Part shown: one piece after another, positions 1 to 7,398 of the stretch
How the letters are laid out: each line of letters begins with the position of its first letter
Position numbering within the stretch: the stretch's first letter is position 1
NCBI GenBank assembly: GCA_012103605.1
Contig: WLWL01000006.1
Coordinates: 1 to 46,071, forward strand
DNA from: Candidatus Nanopelagicales bacterium
GTDB lineage: Bacteria; Actinomycetota; Actinomycetes; S36-B12
DNA length: 46,071 bases
Reading direction: 5' to 3'
Translations under genes and position numbers: made by a program
The notes under the pieces: generated by a model
What the model was told of the DNA's origin: nothing
The model's input: only the letters and a program-made list of their open reading frames with translations
The model's database searches: none

Positions 1-1273
1 GGTCGGGATGAGAACGTTGCTCGTATTCCAGCGGATCGGTGTCGGCCATTAAGTGTCCTCGGACACGGTAGGCGTGGATGATCTCTTGCACCCGGACCGT
101 CTTGTCCAGGTCCGTCTCGTGACTGGCCGAGATGTCGTTGGCCCAGCGAACCGGCTCGTAGGGGATGCGTAGGGATCGGAAGATTTCGCCGTAGAAGTCC
201 TCTTCGCCGAGCAGAAGTTGATGAATGCGGCGCAGGAACTCGCCCGATTGCGCACCCTGGATGATGCGGTGGTCGTAGGTGCTCGTGAGCGTCATGATTT
301 TCGACACGGCGTTGCGGACGATCGTCTCCGACGATGCGCCCTGCCAGTCCGCCGGATACTCCATCGCTCCGACCCCAACGATGCACCCCTGCCCTTCCAT
401 CAGGCGAGGGATCGAATGATTCGTGCCGATCGTTCCCGGGTTCGTCAACGAGACCGTGGTGCCGGCGAAGTCCGTGACCTCGAGTTTGCCGCCACGGGCG
501 CGCCGGACCACGTCTTCGTAGGCGGCCCAAAAAGCGGCGAAGTCCATCCGCTGGGCACCCTTGATGTTCGGAACGAGCAACTGACGCGTGCCATCGTCTT
601 TCGCGAGGTCGATTGCCAATCCGAGGTTCACGTCTTCGTTGCGGAGTACGGCGGGCTTGCCATCCACCTGGGTGAAGCCGTAACCCATCTCGGGCATCGT
701 TGACATGGCTCGCACCACCGCGAAGCCGATGACGTGGGTGAGCGACACTTTGCCGCCTCGCCCGCGCGATAGGTGGTTGTTAATCACCACCCTGTTGTCC
801 AGCAGCAACTTCACCGGCACCGATCGCACGCTGGTGGCGGTGGGCACCGAGAGGCTGGCCTCCATGTTCGTCACTACGCGACCGGCCGCTCCGCGAAGTA
901 CCTCGGGTTCAACCACGGACGCATCGGTGCTGTCCTTGGACGGTGGCGTGGCGGCGTCTGGCGGAGGTGTCGACGCGGGCGTTGACGCCGGAGTCGACGC
1001 CGGAGTCGAGGCAGGTTTCGACGGGGCTGGGGAAGTCGTTGGTGTCGAAGAACTCTGCTCGGGTGCAGCGGGTGCCGGGGCAGCAGCGGCGGCCGCGGCG
1101 GCGTGCGGCACGGCTGCGGGTGAGTACTCCACCGGGGCGTAGTCCTCGAAGAAGTCCCACCACGCTGGATCGACGGAGTTCTTGTCCCTCAGGTATTGCT
1201 CGTAGATCTCGTCCACCAACCACTCGTTGGGGCCGAAGCGACTAACAGCGGAATTGGGGGGCTCGCTCGCCAC
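1..1273 (-). CDS. kgd: Multifunctional 2-oxoglutarate decarboxylase/dehydrogenase, N-terminal part (partial)
   Basis: The gene runs off the left edge, leaving about 424 N-terminal residues. The family (Kgd/OdhA/SucA) decarboxylates 2-oxoglutarate with thiamine diphosphate and carries its own succinyl-transfer domain, feeding the TCA cycle. Visible in order: the N-terminal helix with FGPNEWLVDEIYEQYL (about residues 15-35) and DPAWWDFFEDY; an Ala/Pro/Ser/Thr-rich linker (about 50-120); then an E2-type acyltransferase domain with TYDHRIIQG, its His at about 335. The E1 catalytic part lies outside. I chose GTG at 1273: AGAGGAA sits 7 bases upstream and the conserved FGPNEW follows shortly. The gene is divergent from the SDR gene at 1382. 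The actinobacterial family is commonly controlled by the FHA protein GarA/OdhI, which is not in this window. Confidence 0.95.
   Translation of the reverse strand, partial: MASEPPNSAVSRFGPNEWLVDEIYEQYLRDKNSVDPAWWDFFEDYAPVEYSPAAVPHAAAAAAAAPAPAAPEQSSSTPTTSPAPSKPASTPASTPASTPASTPPPDAATPPSKDSTDASVVEPEVLRGAAGRVVTNMEASLSVPTATSVRSVPVKLLLDNRVVINNHLSRGRGGKVSLTHVIGFAVVRAMSTMPEMGYGFTQVDGKPAVLRNEDVNLGLAIDLAKDDGTRQLLVPNIKGAQRMDFAAFWAAYEDVVRRARGGKLEVTDFAGTTVSLTNPGTIGTNHSIPRLMEGQGCIVGVGAMEYPADWQGASSETIVRNAVSKIMTLTSTYDHRIIQGAQSGEFLRRIHQLLLGEEDFYGEIFRSLRIPYEPVRWANDISASHETDLDKTVRVQEIIHAYRVRGHLMADTDPLEYEQRSHPD
969..1016 (-). repeat. 12-bp tandem repeat in the kgd linker
   Basis: Four imperfect 12-base units encode a Thr-Pro-Ala-Ser type repeat in the flexible linker between the N-terminal helix and the acyltransferase domain. 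The repeat is in frame. Such linkers vary freely in length between species, so I read it as a spacer. Confidence 0.75.
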
Positions 1274-1369
1274 GGAGGCGTTCCTCTCACGTGCAGATGA
1301 ATGTGGTCCTAACAGTAGCCCTCGGCGCATGCGCGAACGCGTCCGGATGCACGTCCCGCCGACAGGCGC

Positions 1370-1375
1370 CACAGT
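1370..1375 (+). promoter_or_regulatory. Putative -10 (CACAGT), leaderless start of SDR gene
   Basis: CACAGT lies exactly 6 bases before the ATG at 1382, with no Shine-Dalgarno sequence. It fits the window-wide YANNNT-N6-start pattern, but with C in the first position. Confidence 0.4.
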
Positions 1376-1381
1376 TGCGCC

Positions 1382-2122
1382 ATGGGTTTCCTCGGGTCGG
1401 ACACGGTTGCGCTGGTGACGGGAGGCAGTCGAGGTCTCGGTCTGGCTGCAGCGCGGGGGATTGGCGGCCGGGGCGCCCGCGTCATCGTGCTCGGTCGAGA
1501 CCACTCGCGCGTTACTGCTGCCGCAGCAGAGCTCGTCGACGACGGTGTGGAGGCAATCCCTGTGGCGGCGGACGTTGCGGACCCGGCATCGCTCGCTCGG
1601 GCTGCGGACGCCGTCGCCCATGTCGGACCACCGAATGTCCTGGTGCTTTCCGCCGGAGTGATGGCAGCCAAGATGACACGCACCATCCGCACAAGCCCCG
1701 ATGAATGGCAACGCGTCATGAGCATCAACCTCGACGGCGTTTTCTACAGCATCGAAACCTTTGCGCAGGACCTTGTGAAGAATCGATCCGGCAGGGTCAT
1801 CGCTCTGTCCGCGTGCCTGGGTCGGTTCACCGGACCCGGAACGAGCGGCGGGTTGGCTCCGTATCGAATCTCGAAAGCGGGAGTGAACGCGCTGGTGCGG
1901 AATTTCGCCGCTGAGATGCAGTGGGGGCAACGCGGCGTCCTGGTAGACGCCGTATGCCCCGGGCATTGCCGGACCGACATGGGTGGACCCGACGCTCCGC
2001 GATCCGCCGAGGAGGGCGCCGAAACAATCGTGTGGCTGGCCGATCGAGAGGCAACGGATGATGAAGGCAACGTCGTTCCCACCGGTGTGCTGTGGGAGGA
2101 CAGGCAGATCGTTCCGTGGTGA
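1382..2122 (+). CDS. Short-chain dehydrogenase/reductase
   Basis: A 246-residue classical SDR, the usual length for the family, predicted to be a cytosolic NAD(P)H-dependent oxidoreductase of unknown substrate. The cofactor motif TGGSRGLG is at residues 13-20, the structural Asn in INLDG at 116, and the catalytic YRISK at Tyr161/Lys165. The usual NNAG is LSAG here. The segment holding the catalytic Ser reads ALSACLG with Ser at 143; in many SDRs this is a Ser-Ser pair and the second Ser is catalytic, so the catalytic Ser may be shifted or lost. The gene stands alone between kgd (divergent) and the rhodanese gene (convergent). Family assignment is firm; the reaction is not known. Confidence 0.85.
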   Translation: MGFLGSDTVALVTGGSRGLGLAAARGIGGRGARVIVLGRDHSRVTAAAAELVDDGVEAIPVAADVADPASLARAADAVAHVGPPNVLVLSAGVMAAKMTRTIRTSPDEWQRVMSINLDGVFYSIETFAQDLVKNRSGRVIALSACLGRFTGPGTSGGLAPYRISKAGVNALVRNFAAEMQWGQRGVLVDAVCPGHCRTDMGGPDAPRSAEEGAETIVWLADREATDDEGNVVPTGVLWEDRQIVPW

Positions 2123-2149
2123 TGGATCGGCGTTAAGCGCCCTGCCCGA

Positions 2150-2506
2150 TTAGGCGATCATCCCCGGCCTGTTGCCCTTACCGGCGACTCGACCGCCGGC
2201 CGATTCCCACGCGGCCAAACCGCCGGACAGGCTGTAGGCCTCGATGCCCTGCTCCCGGAGAAGCCGGGTAGCGGACTTGGAGCGCGAGCCTGTTCGACAA
2301 GCCACAACGACGGGTCGGCCTTTCGGAAGTCGTTTGGGTGCCTGGGCGGCGACGTTCGCCGCCGGGACGTGCACGGCCCCGGGGACCCGTCCGGCGTTCC
2401 ATTCGGAGTTGTCCCGGACATCCAGCATGGTCGCTCCCGCACTCAGCATGTCCATAGCTTCTGACGGCTTGACCGACGGCAAAGTGAAGCGCGAGAACAG
2501 GCCCAT
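2150..2506 (-). CDS. Rhodanese-like single-domain sulfurtransferase
   Basis: A 118-residue single rhodanese domain. Conserved pieces are MLDVRDNSEWNAGRVPGAVHVP (described in two parts: LDVRD near 28-32 and GAVHVP near 43-48) and the active-site loop CRTGSRS with Cys70, which in the family carries a persulfide. There is no signal peptide, so it is likely cytosolic. An upstream in-frame ATG at 2560 exists, but ATG at 2506 fits the domain start MGLFSRF and has a -10-like TACAGT 8 bases upstream. The sulfur acceptor cannot be inferred from the neighbours. Confidence 0.85.
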   Translation of the reverse strand: MGLFSRFTLPSVKPSEAMDMLSAGATMLDVRDNSEWNAGRVPGAVHVPAANVAAQAPKRLPKGRPVVVACRTGSRSKSATRLLREQGIEAYSLSGGLAAWESAGGRVAGKGNRPGMIA

Positions 2507-2514
2507 GAGACGAG

Positions 2515-2520
2515 ACTGTA
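2515..2520 (-). promoter_or_regulatory. Putative -10 (TACAGT) of rhodanese gene
   Basis: On the minus strand TACAGT precedes the ATG at 2506 by 8 bases, so the transcript would start at or a base or two before the start codon. No convincing -35 is seen. Confidence 0.4.
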
Positions 2521-2608
2521 GGTGAAGGTGGGCCCGACGCATCCATGTTGGCGGCCGCAAAAGTCCAGAACACGCACGCCGGGTTCATCTCGACGGGGGT
2601 CGGCAACG

Positions 2609-2614
2609 TACATT
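2609..2614 (+). promoter_or_regulatory. Putative -10 (TACATT), leaderless start of L,D-transpeptidase gene
   Basis: TACATT lies exactly 6 bases before the GTG at 2621. No Shine-Dalgarno sequence precedes either this GTG or the upstream in-frame ATG at 2522. Confidence 0.5.
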
Positions 2615-2620
2615 GATCCC

Positions 2621-4090
2621 GTGACTTCCCTGGGGGGCTCTATCTCTCGGCGCCTGCGCTCAGCGGCCGCTGTGGCCGTGGCAGTCGGCGTGCTCGCTGC
2701 GGCATCGCCTGGTGCTGTGGTTGCTGACGAGTCTGCCGAGACGGACTCGGTGGAATCGACCTCGTCGCCGAGTGCGAGTCCGACCGTCGATCCGTCCGCC
2801 GATCCTGGCTCGGAGACCAGTGAGGAGCCGACACCCGAAGCCGCGACCGACCCATCGGTGGCTCCACCGGATGCTGCTCCGCCACTTCGGCCCGTGCTGA
2901 TCGCGGTGACGCCGGCAGATGCCAGCGCGATCGCGACCTACCTGCCTGTCGACGATCCTTCGGTGACCGGGTATCAAATCTCGCCGGATGGCTATCTGTG
3001 GTTCAACTGTCCAAACCTCAGCGGCACCTGCGGTCTCTCTTCATTGACCAATGGTCGGGAATATCGAGTGTCGCTGCGATCAACGGGCCCCACAGGTCAG
3101 TCCGCCCCGTCCGGTCCCATCGCCACGATTCCCACCGCCTCCGACTGGGCCAAGCCGAAAGTCCTGCCCAAACCGCGCAAACGGGTAACGGCGACGTTCG
3201 AGGCAGCAGGCAACGGCCTCGGTGTTTCCGGAAGCCGGGTCAAGTTGGGAGTCGGCACCCTGCCGCGCCTGCGATTCAGCAAGAACATCACGAACAAGGC
3301 GGCCGTTGAACGTCACCTGCAGGTGGCTGCGACGACGCCGAGTGGTCGCACCGTGAATGTCCCCGGATCTTGGGGGTGGATCAGCGACCAAACGGTGGTG
3401 TTCCGACCGAAGAACTACTGGCCGGGTAACTCCACCATTCGGATCACGTCGACGGTGAACGACACCGTGTTGGGCAAGTCCGGCAAGAAGTACCTCGTCG
3501 GCTCGAAGGCGCTGCGCAAGACGTATGTCTTCCGCACCGACCGAGCGCTCATCGCGACCGTCGATGGCGCGAAGAAGACGATGACCGTGCACGTCAATGG
3601 CAAGAAGCGGAAGAAATTCAAGGTGTCGCTCGGGAAGTCGGGCTGGGAAACGCGCAACGGCGCGAAGGTCATCAGCACCGACAAAGAGGACTACAAGGTC
3701 TACCGGAGCTCGAGCCTCGGGTTGGACCCGGAGGTCGAGTTCTACGAGCTCCCGTCGAAGTGGAACACCCGCTTGACGCCATCGGGGGAGTTTCTGCACA
3801 CCGCCTCGTGGGCATACGGCCGACTCGGCCGCTACAACGGGTCGCACGGCTGCACCAACCTGTTCGAGGAGGACGCCAAGTGGATCTTCGACAACACCAT
3901 CCCCGGTGATGTCGTCAACTACATCAAGACCGGCGGCGACATGATGGAACCGTGGAATGGCCCCGGTGGACTGTGGAATATTCCGTGGAATCGCTGGATG
4001 AAGAAGTCTGCGCTGTCCAATGCCAGCGGCACGGCAGACACGACGAGTGATGATGGCTCCGTCGATGATGTGCGCCCCGACGGCGCATGA
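2621..4090 (+). CDS. Exported L,D-transpeptidase with fibronectin III-like and Ig-like domains
   Basis: A 489-residue envelope protein predicted to make 3-3 cross-links in peptidoglycan. From the GTG at 2621: a hydrophobic signal segment (about 8-35) ending near GAVVADE; a Ser/Pro/Glu-rich linker; a fibronectin III-like domain (about 90-180) with SLTNGREYRVSL; an Ig-like domain resembling those of actinobacterial Ldt proteins; and the YkuD catalytic domain. The catalytic motif is SHGCTNL with Cys411; GEFLHTASWA precedes it, as in the LdtMt2 group. A 33-residue upstream extension is possible but lacks a start signal and would bury the signal peptide. The acyl-CoA thioesterase-like gene overlaps the stop by 4 bases (ATGA), so the two are probably co-translated. 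Confidence 0.88.
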   Translation: MTSLGGSISRRLRSAAAVAVAVGVLAAASPGAVVADESAETDSVESTSSPSASPTVDPSADPGSETSEEPTPEAATDPSVAPPDAAPPLRPVLIAVTPADASAIATYLPVDDPSVTGYQISPDGYLWFNCPNLSGTCGLSSLTNGREYRVSLRSTGPTGQSAPSGPIATIPTASDWAKPKVLPKPRKRVTATFEAAGNGLGVSGSRVKLGVGTLPRLRFSKNITNKAAVERHLQVAATTPSGRTVNVPGSWGWISDQTVVFRPKNYWPGNSTIRITSTVNDTVLGKSGKKYLVGSKALRKTYVFRTDRALIATVDGAKKTMTVHVNGKKRKKFKVSLGKSGWETRNGAKVISTDKEDYKVYRSSSLGLDPEVEFYELPSKWNTRLTPSGEFLHTASWAYGRLGRYNGSHGCTNLFEEDAKWIFDNTIPGDVVNYIKTGGDMMEPWNGPGGLWNIPWNRWMKKSALSNASGTADTTSDDGSVDDVRPDGA

Positions 4091-4908
4091 CCAACCGGTT
4101 CTCTGACGCCTGTCGCCTAGACGAGACAGAGCCCGGCGCGTTTTCGTGGGACGTTCCTGCCGGCTGGCTTCAGGGCCGCGGGGCGTGGGGCGGTCTTGTC
4201 ATCGCTGCATCTGTCAACGCTGTCGAGGTAACGCAGCAGCAAAGCGCTGATCGGCGTGTGCGCAGCGTGACCGCCCATATGTTTGGACCCCTGCCTGCCG
4301 GCATGGCACGCATCGACGTGACGCCCCTTCGCGTCGGATCGGCGATGACGACGTGGAAGGCGAGCGTCACCGGATCTGACGGGGCTGCCGCCGCCCACAG
4401 TGTGATCATCACTGGAACTCCGCGCGCTGGGGACATCGACGAGCCGTGGGGCACGGCATCGATGCCGGACCTCCCCGATTGGCGTGCGGTTCCGAGCGTT
4501 CCGGTGGGTCCTCCGATGGGTCCGGAGTTCGGCTTACACATCGGCTACCGACCGGTCTCCGGCATACCCGGCTCGGGAGATACTCCTCGTGCCCTCGGAT
4601 GGGTATCGCCCATTCCTGACCCGGCAGACAATGTCGAGCAGTGGACGGCCGGAATCACTCTGGGGCTGGTGGATGCGTGGTGGCCGGCTAGTTACGTGGC
4701 CATGACCGGTGTGCGTCCGATGGCCACGGTGTCGTTCAGTGCGCACCTACTTGTTCCGCCTCAGACACTCGATCCCCAGCAACCCCTGGGATTCGAATCG
4801 TGGGTGTCGTCAATGGAGGAGGGGTTCACCTCGGAAACGCGGCGGCTGTGGTCACCGGACGGTCGACTTGTCGTGGAGAATCACCAATCAATCGTCGTGA
4901 TCAAGTAG
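4087..4908 (+). CDS. Acyl-CoA thioesterase-like (double hotdog) protein
   Basis: A 273-residue protein resembling the TesB/thioesterase-superfamily double-hotdog proteins. RGAWGGLVIAASVNAVE near residues 31-47 and SVTAHMFGPLPAG near 60-72 match the first hotdog; the second half has DAWWPASYVA and TVSFSAHLL. It is predicted to hydrolyse acyl-CoA in the cytosol; substrate length is unknown. Its ATG overlaps the TGA of the L,D-transpeptidase gene (ATGA), so translation is probably coupled although the functions look unrelated. An acyl-CoA enzyme is of some interest near the olefin genes 6 kb away, but they are not in one operon. Confidence 0.75.
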   Translation: MTNRFSDACRLDETEPGAFSWDVPAGWLQGRGAWGGLVIAASVNAVEVTQQQSADRRVRSVTAHMFGPLPAGMARIDVTPLRVGSAMTTWKASVTGSDGAAAAHSVIITGTPRAGDIDEPWGTASMPDLPDWRAVPSVPVGPPMGPEFGLHIGYRPVSGIPGSGDTPRALGWVSPIPDPADNVEQWTAGITLGLVDAWWPASYVAMTGVRPMATVSFSAHLLVPPQTLDPQQPLGFESWVSSMEEGFTSETRRLWSPDGRLVVENHQSIVVIK

Positions 4909-4941
4909 AGAACGCACCACCGACGCTTCGGTGACCTTCCG

Positions 4942-5559
4942 TTACGGCGCTGGGTAGCGCTGCGCTAGTTCGATCACTTTCTCAACGTATTGCTCGGTCT
5001 CGGGGAATGGTGGTATGCCGTCATACTTGCGAACCGCACCGTGTCCGGCGTTGTAGGCGGCGAGGATGTTGTGCAGCGGGGTTCCCGAGACGGACGAGAC
5101 CAGTCGTCTATTGAGACAATTCAACTCCGCTGCTGACGGAATCGCGTCGCGTGGATCCCACACGTCGCGGACGCCGTCGCCGTTCGCATCCAGACCGTAT
5201 TGACTCCAGGTGCTGGGCATGAACTGTGCGATGCCTTGAGCTCCCGCGGGGCTCTGCGCGTCCGCCTGCCATCCACTTTCCACGGCGATCTGTGCGGCGA
5301 GAACTCGGGACGGTACCTCCGGGCACCGTTCGGCTGCCTCGTCGATGAGTTCTTGGTAGGCCTCGGGAATGGTCGGAGTGCCTCCAAGTTTCCCGACGCC
5401 ACGGGCCTGCTGAATTTTGTTCCAATCCGCAAGGCCGAACGCATGGAGTAGGCCCAGCCCAATACCGAGACCAACCACCGCGATCAGTGAAAGTCCGACG
5501 ATCCAGGTCACGATGGAACGGGAAATGCCGGATTGTTCGGGGGAGCGGAGGGGAGCCAT
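4942..5559 (-). CDS. Membrane-anchored lytic transglycosylase (SLT domain)
   Basis: A 205-residue protein with one N-terminal membrane segment (about 15-40) and an SLT goose-lysozyme-type domain, predicted to cleave the glycan strands of peptidoglycan outside the membrane. The catalytic Glu94 lies in AVESGW; GAQGIAQFMPSTW and AAYNAGHGAV are the other family motifs. DANGDGVRDVWDP is a typical actinobacterial insert. It is divergent from the GTPase gene at 5611, and the two starts are only 51 bases apart, so they share one promoter region. Confidence 0.88.
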   Translation of the reverse strand: MAPLRSPEQSGISRSIVTWIVGLSLIAVVGLGIGLGLLHAFGLADWNKIQQARGVGKLGGTPTIPEAYQELIDEAAERCPEVPSRVLAAQIAVESGWQADAQSPAGAQGIAQFMPSTWSQYGLDANGDGVRDVWDPRDAIPSAAELNCLNRRLVSSVSGTPLHNILAAYNAGHGAVRKYDGIPPFPETEQYVEKVIELAQRYPAP

Positions 5560-5568
5560 GACGTCTCA

Positions 5569-5574
5569 ACGGTA
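5569..5574 (-). promoter_or_regulatory. Putative -10 (TACCGT) of lytic transglycosylase gene
   Basis: TACCGT on the minus strand, 9 bases before the ATG at 5559. This would give a leader of only a few bases. Confidence 0.35.
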
Positions 5575-5598
5575 ACCCAGGCTCGTTGGTATCCCGCG

Positions 5599-5604
5599 TA
5601 CTCT
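5599..5604 (+). promoter_or_regulatory. Putative -10 (TACTCT), leaderless start of GTPase gene
   Basis: TACTCT lies exactly 6 bases before the ATG at 5611. This decides the start over the upstream in-frame ATG at 5533, which would overlap the divergent gene. Confidence 0.5.
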
Positions 5605-5610
5605 CAAGGC

Positions 5611-6765
5611 ATGGCTCCGGAATCGTCGCCTGAGAAAGAAGGCGTCCAGGACCTCGACGCTCCCGCTCTCGAGGGCATGTTCACCAAGGAGTTGTCCACC
5701 GCATTCGCAGCCCTGGGTTGCTTCAACCTGGCGATCTTCGGAGCCACGGGGGCGGGCAAGTCCACTCTGGTCAACGCTGTCTTCGGTCAAGATGTCGCCG
5801 ATACCGGGGTGGGGGAGCCGGTGACGCGTGGCGTCGACTACCACCGTCGCGACGACGGCTTCTTGGGAATTTTCGATTCCGAGGGGTTCGAAACCGGGTC
5901 GGCCGGCGACCAAATCCTGGAAGGCCTTCGCAACGTCGTCGAAGCACGGCGGAGGTCTCCGATCGATCAGCAAATCCATGCCGCGTGGTACGTGGTGCGT
6001 TGGTCAGATCGACGCTTCGAGGACGCGCAGGCAGCCTTCGTCCGGCGCCTCGCAGATTTGGGGCTCCCGGTGATCGTGGTGTTGACCCAAGTGCCGAGTA
6101 AGGACGGTCAGGCGCACCCACATGCGGTGGAACTATCGGACTTCATCACCGGTCTCGGTCTAACGATTCGCGCCGGGGGAGCACCGGTGTTAACAAACGC
6201 GCTTGCGGACGACTTCACGCATGCACCGGCGTTCGGACTCGACCGGTTGCTGGACGCGACGTATGAGGTAGTACCCGAAGCAGCCCAAGCGGCTCTCACC
6301 GCTGCTCAGCAGTTGGACATGGAGCGCAAAAAAAAAGCGGTAAAGGCGGTGATCAACCAAGCGGTCACCGTCGCATCTGGAATCGGCGCCGTCCCGATTC
6401 CCTTCACTGATGCGGCGCTTCTCGTCCCCAATCAGGTGACGATGATCGCGCGGATCTCCGCCGCCTACGGGCTACCGCCGCAGCGCTCGAGGGCGATGGC
6501 GGTGGCGGGTTCGCTCATTCTGACGGGCGGGGCAACGATGGCGGGGCGTTACGTCGTCACGAATCTGCTCAAGTTCATCCCCGGGGGCGCGATCGCCGGA
6601 TCCGCAATCTCCGCCACGGTCGCCGCGTCCTTAACTCGCGCTGTAGGAATCGCCTGGGCGAAGGTTTGCGAATACGCCTTGACCTTGCCCGAAGGTCAGC
6701 AGCAGGCCTTTTGGAGCAGCGGCGCCGTGCTAGAGAAATTCCGTTCGGCACTCAGCGCGGGCTGA
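5611..6765 (+). CDS. P-loop GTPase with C-terminal DUF697-like membrane domain
   Basis: A 384-residue protein of unknown role. The G1 loop GATGAGKST is at 44-52, a likely G2 Thr at 72, and G3 DSEG at 89-92. G4 is not NKxD but appears as VLTQVPSKDG. After a Lys-rich helix (MERKKKAVKAV, about 235-245) comes a hydrophobic C-terminal region with IPFTDAALLVPNQ, typical of DUF697-type domains that follow Era/dynamin-like GTPases. I infer a membrane-associated GTPase. It is divergent from the lytic transglycosylase gene and followed, 51 bases on, by the Lys/Thr/Ala repeat protein gene, which has its own putative promoter. Confidence 0.75.
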   Translation: MAPESSPEKEGVQDLDAPALEGMFTKELSTAFAALGCFNLAIFGATGAGKSTLVNAVFGQDVADTGVGEPVTRGVDYHRRDDGFLGIFDSEGFETGSAGDQILEGLRNVVEARRRSPIDQQIHAAWYVVRWSDRRFEDAQAAFVRRLADLGLPVIVVLTQVPSKDGQAHPHAVELSDFITGLGLTIRAGGAPVLTNALADDFTHAPAFGLDRLLDATYEVVPEAAQAALTAAQQLDMERKKKAVKAVINQAVTVASGIGAVPIPFTDAALLVPNQVTMIARISAAYGLPPQRSRAMAVAGSLILTGGATMAGRYVVTNLLKFIPGGAIAGSAISATVAASLTRAVGIAWAKVCEYALTLPEGQQQAFWSSGAVLEKFRSALSAG

Positions 6766-6803
6766 GGGTTGGGAATCCGATGACGCGGGTAACGAGCGGC
6801 TGT

Positions 6804-6809
6804 TAGCGT
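6804..6809 (+). promoter_or_regulatory. Putative -10 (TAGCGT) of repeat-protein gene
   Basis: TAGCGT lies 7 bases before the ATG at 6817. The upstream in-frame GTG at 6808 overlaps this hexamer, which argues for the ATG as start. Confidence 0.45.
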
Positions 6810-6816
6810 GCGTTCC

Positions 6817-7236
6817 ATGCGAAGGCTCTTCAGTCTGGCGGTTCTCGGCGGCGTGGTCGCGGGTGGCTGGTGGTTGTGGCGTCGGATGATGGAACCTGCT
6901 GCGTCGCCGCAGTGGCAGGCGATGGACTCGCCGGTGACGCAAGCCTCAGCGGTGACCACCCCAGCAACGACAACGGCGACAACAGCGGACGCGACGTCGT
7001 CCAAGGTTGCCGAGTCGACCGCGAAGAAGACGACCGCGAAGAAGACGACCGCGAAGAAGACGACGGCGAAGAAGACGTCGGCGAAGAAGACGACCGCCAA
7101 GACGACAGCCGCGAAAAAGACGACGGCAAAGAAGACCACCGCGAAGAAGTCGACCGCGAAGAAGCCGGCTGCAGGGTCGAACCCGTCATCGAAGGATGGG
7201 CCGCCCAGCGCACCCGGTGAGTCTTCGAACTCCTAG
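6817..7236 (+). CDS. Membrane-anchored protein with AKKTT pentapeptide repeats
   Basis: A 139-residue protein not assignable to a named family. It starts MRRLFSLAVLGGVVAGGWWLW, described as one N-terminal membrane helix (about 4-21, positively charged before it), followed by a Thr/Ala-rich stretch, then ten AKKTT-like pentapeptides (about residues 69-118) and a Ser/Pro/Gly tail. The repeat resembles the Lys/Ala/Thr-rich tails of histone H1-like bacterial proteins. Here the tail is tethered to the membrane, so it could bind DNA, wall polymers or polyphosphate; the side of the membrane is uncertain. It is not a fragment: start, anchor, repeat and stop are all in frame. Confidence 0.7.
   Translation: MRRLFSLAVLGGVVAGGWWLWRRMMEPAASPQWQAMDSPVTQASAVTTPATTTATTADATSSKVAESTAKKTTAKKTTAKKTTAKKTSAKKTTAKTTAAKKTTAKKTTAKKSTAKKPAAGSNPSSKDGPPSAPGESSNS
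7021..7170 (+). repeat. Ten 15-bp tandem units encoding AKKTT
   Basis: Fifteen-base units starting gcgaagaagacg repeat ten times, with scattered synonymous changes and a few replacements (AKKTS, AKTTA, AKKST, AKKPA). The synonymous changes suggest the repeat is maintained at protein level. No spacers, so it is not a CRISPR array. Confidence 0.9.
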
Positions 7237-7320
7237 TCCCCGAACTCCTCATCCTCGGCGTGAAAGCACAGCCCTGACGCATCACCGATCCCCGTCCCAC
7301 GGGGGAATATCCCCGGGGCC

Positions 7321-7339
7321 CGTTCGCACTCTGCGAACG
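7321..7339 (+). other. Perfect 8-bp hairpin in the gap before the PAC2 gene
   Basis: Positions 7321-7328 pair perfectly with 7332-7339 around a 3-base loop. No T-tract follows, so it may be a weak terminator for the gene upstream, a protein-binding site, or part of the PAC2 gene control region. The rest of the 162-base gap shows nothing clear. Confidence 0.4.
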
Positions 7340-7388
7340 CCCATGGTTCCCGATCGCATTTCGAGGTGAGTCCCCGTAACCTGAGAGT

Positions 7389-7395
7389 AGGAGGG
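7389..7395 (+). promoter_or_regulatory. Ribosome binding site of PAC2 gene
   Basis: AGGAGGG ends 3 bases before ATG 7399. It decides this start over an upstream in-frame codon at 7366 and marks one of the few leadered gene starts in the window. TAACCT a few bases upstream could be its -10. Confidence 0.6.
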
Positions 7396-7398
7396 TTT

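Noticed and set aside
909-1245. Plus-strand repeat-containing frames opposite the kgd linker
   Set aside because: They mirror the Ala/Pro/Ser/Thr linker repeats of kgd, whose minus frame is firmly identified on both sides.
2522-2620. N-terminal extension of the L,D-transpeptidase
   Set aside because: No start signal, and it would place 33 polar residues before the signal peptide; GTG 2621 has a -10 six bases upstream.
6696-7139. Minus-strand frame encoding a Val/Phe-rich hydrophobic repeat
   Set aside because: It is the complement of the AKKTT repeat. The plus strand has a leaderless start, a membrane anchor and synonymous variation that fit coding; the minus frame does not.
7021-7170. CRISPR-like array
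   Set aside because: The 15-base units are contiguous with no spacers and are in frame with a protein gene.
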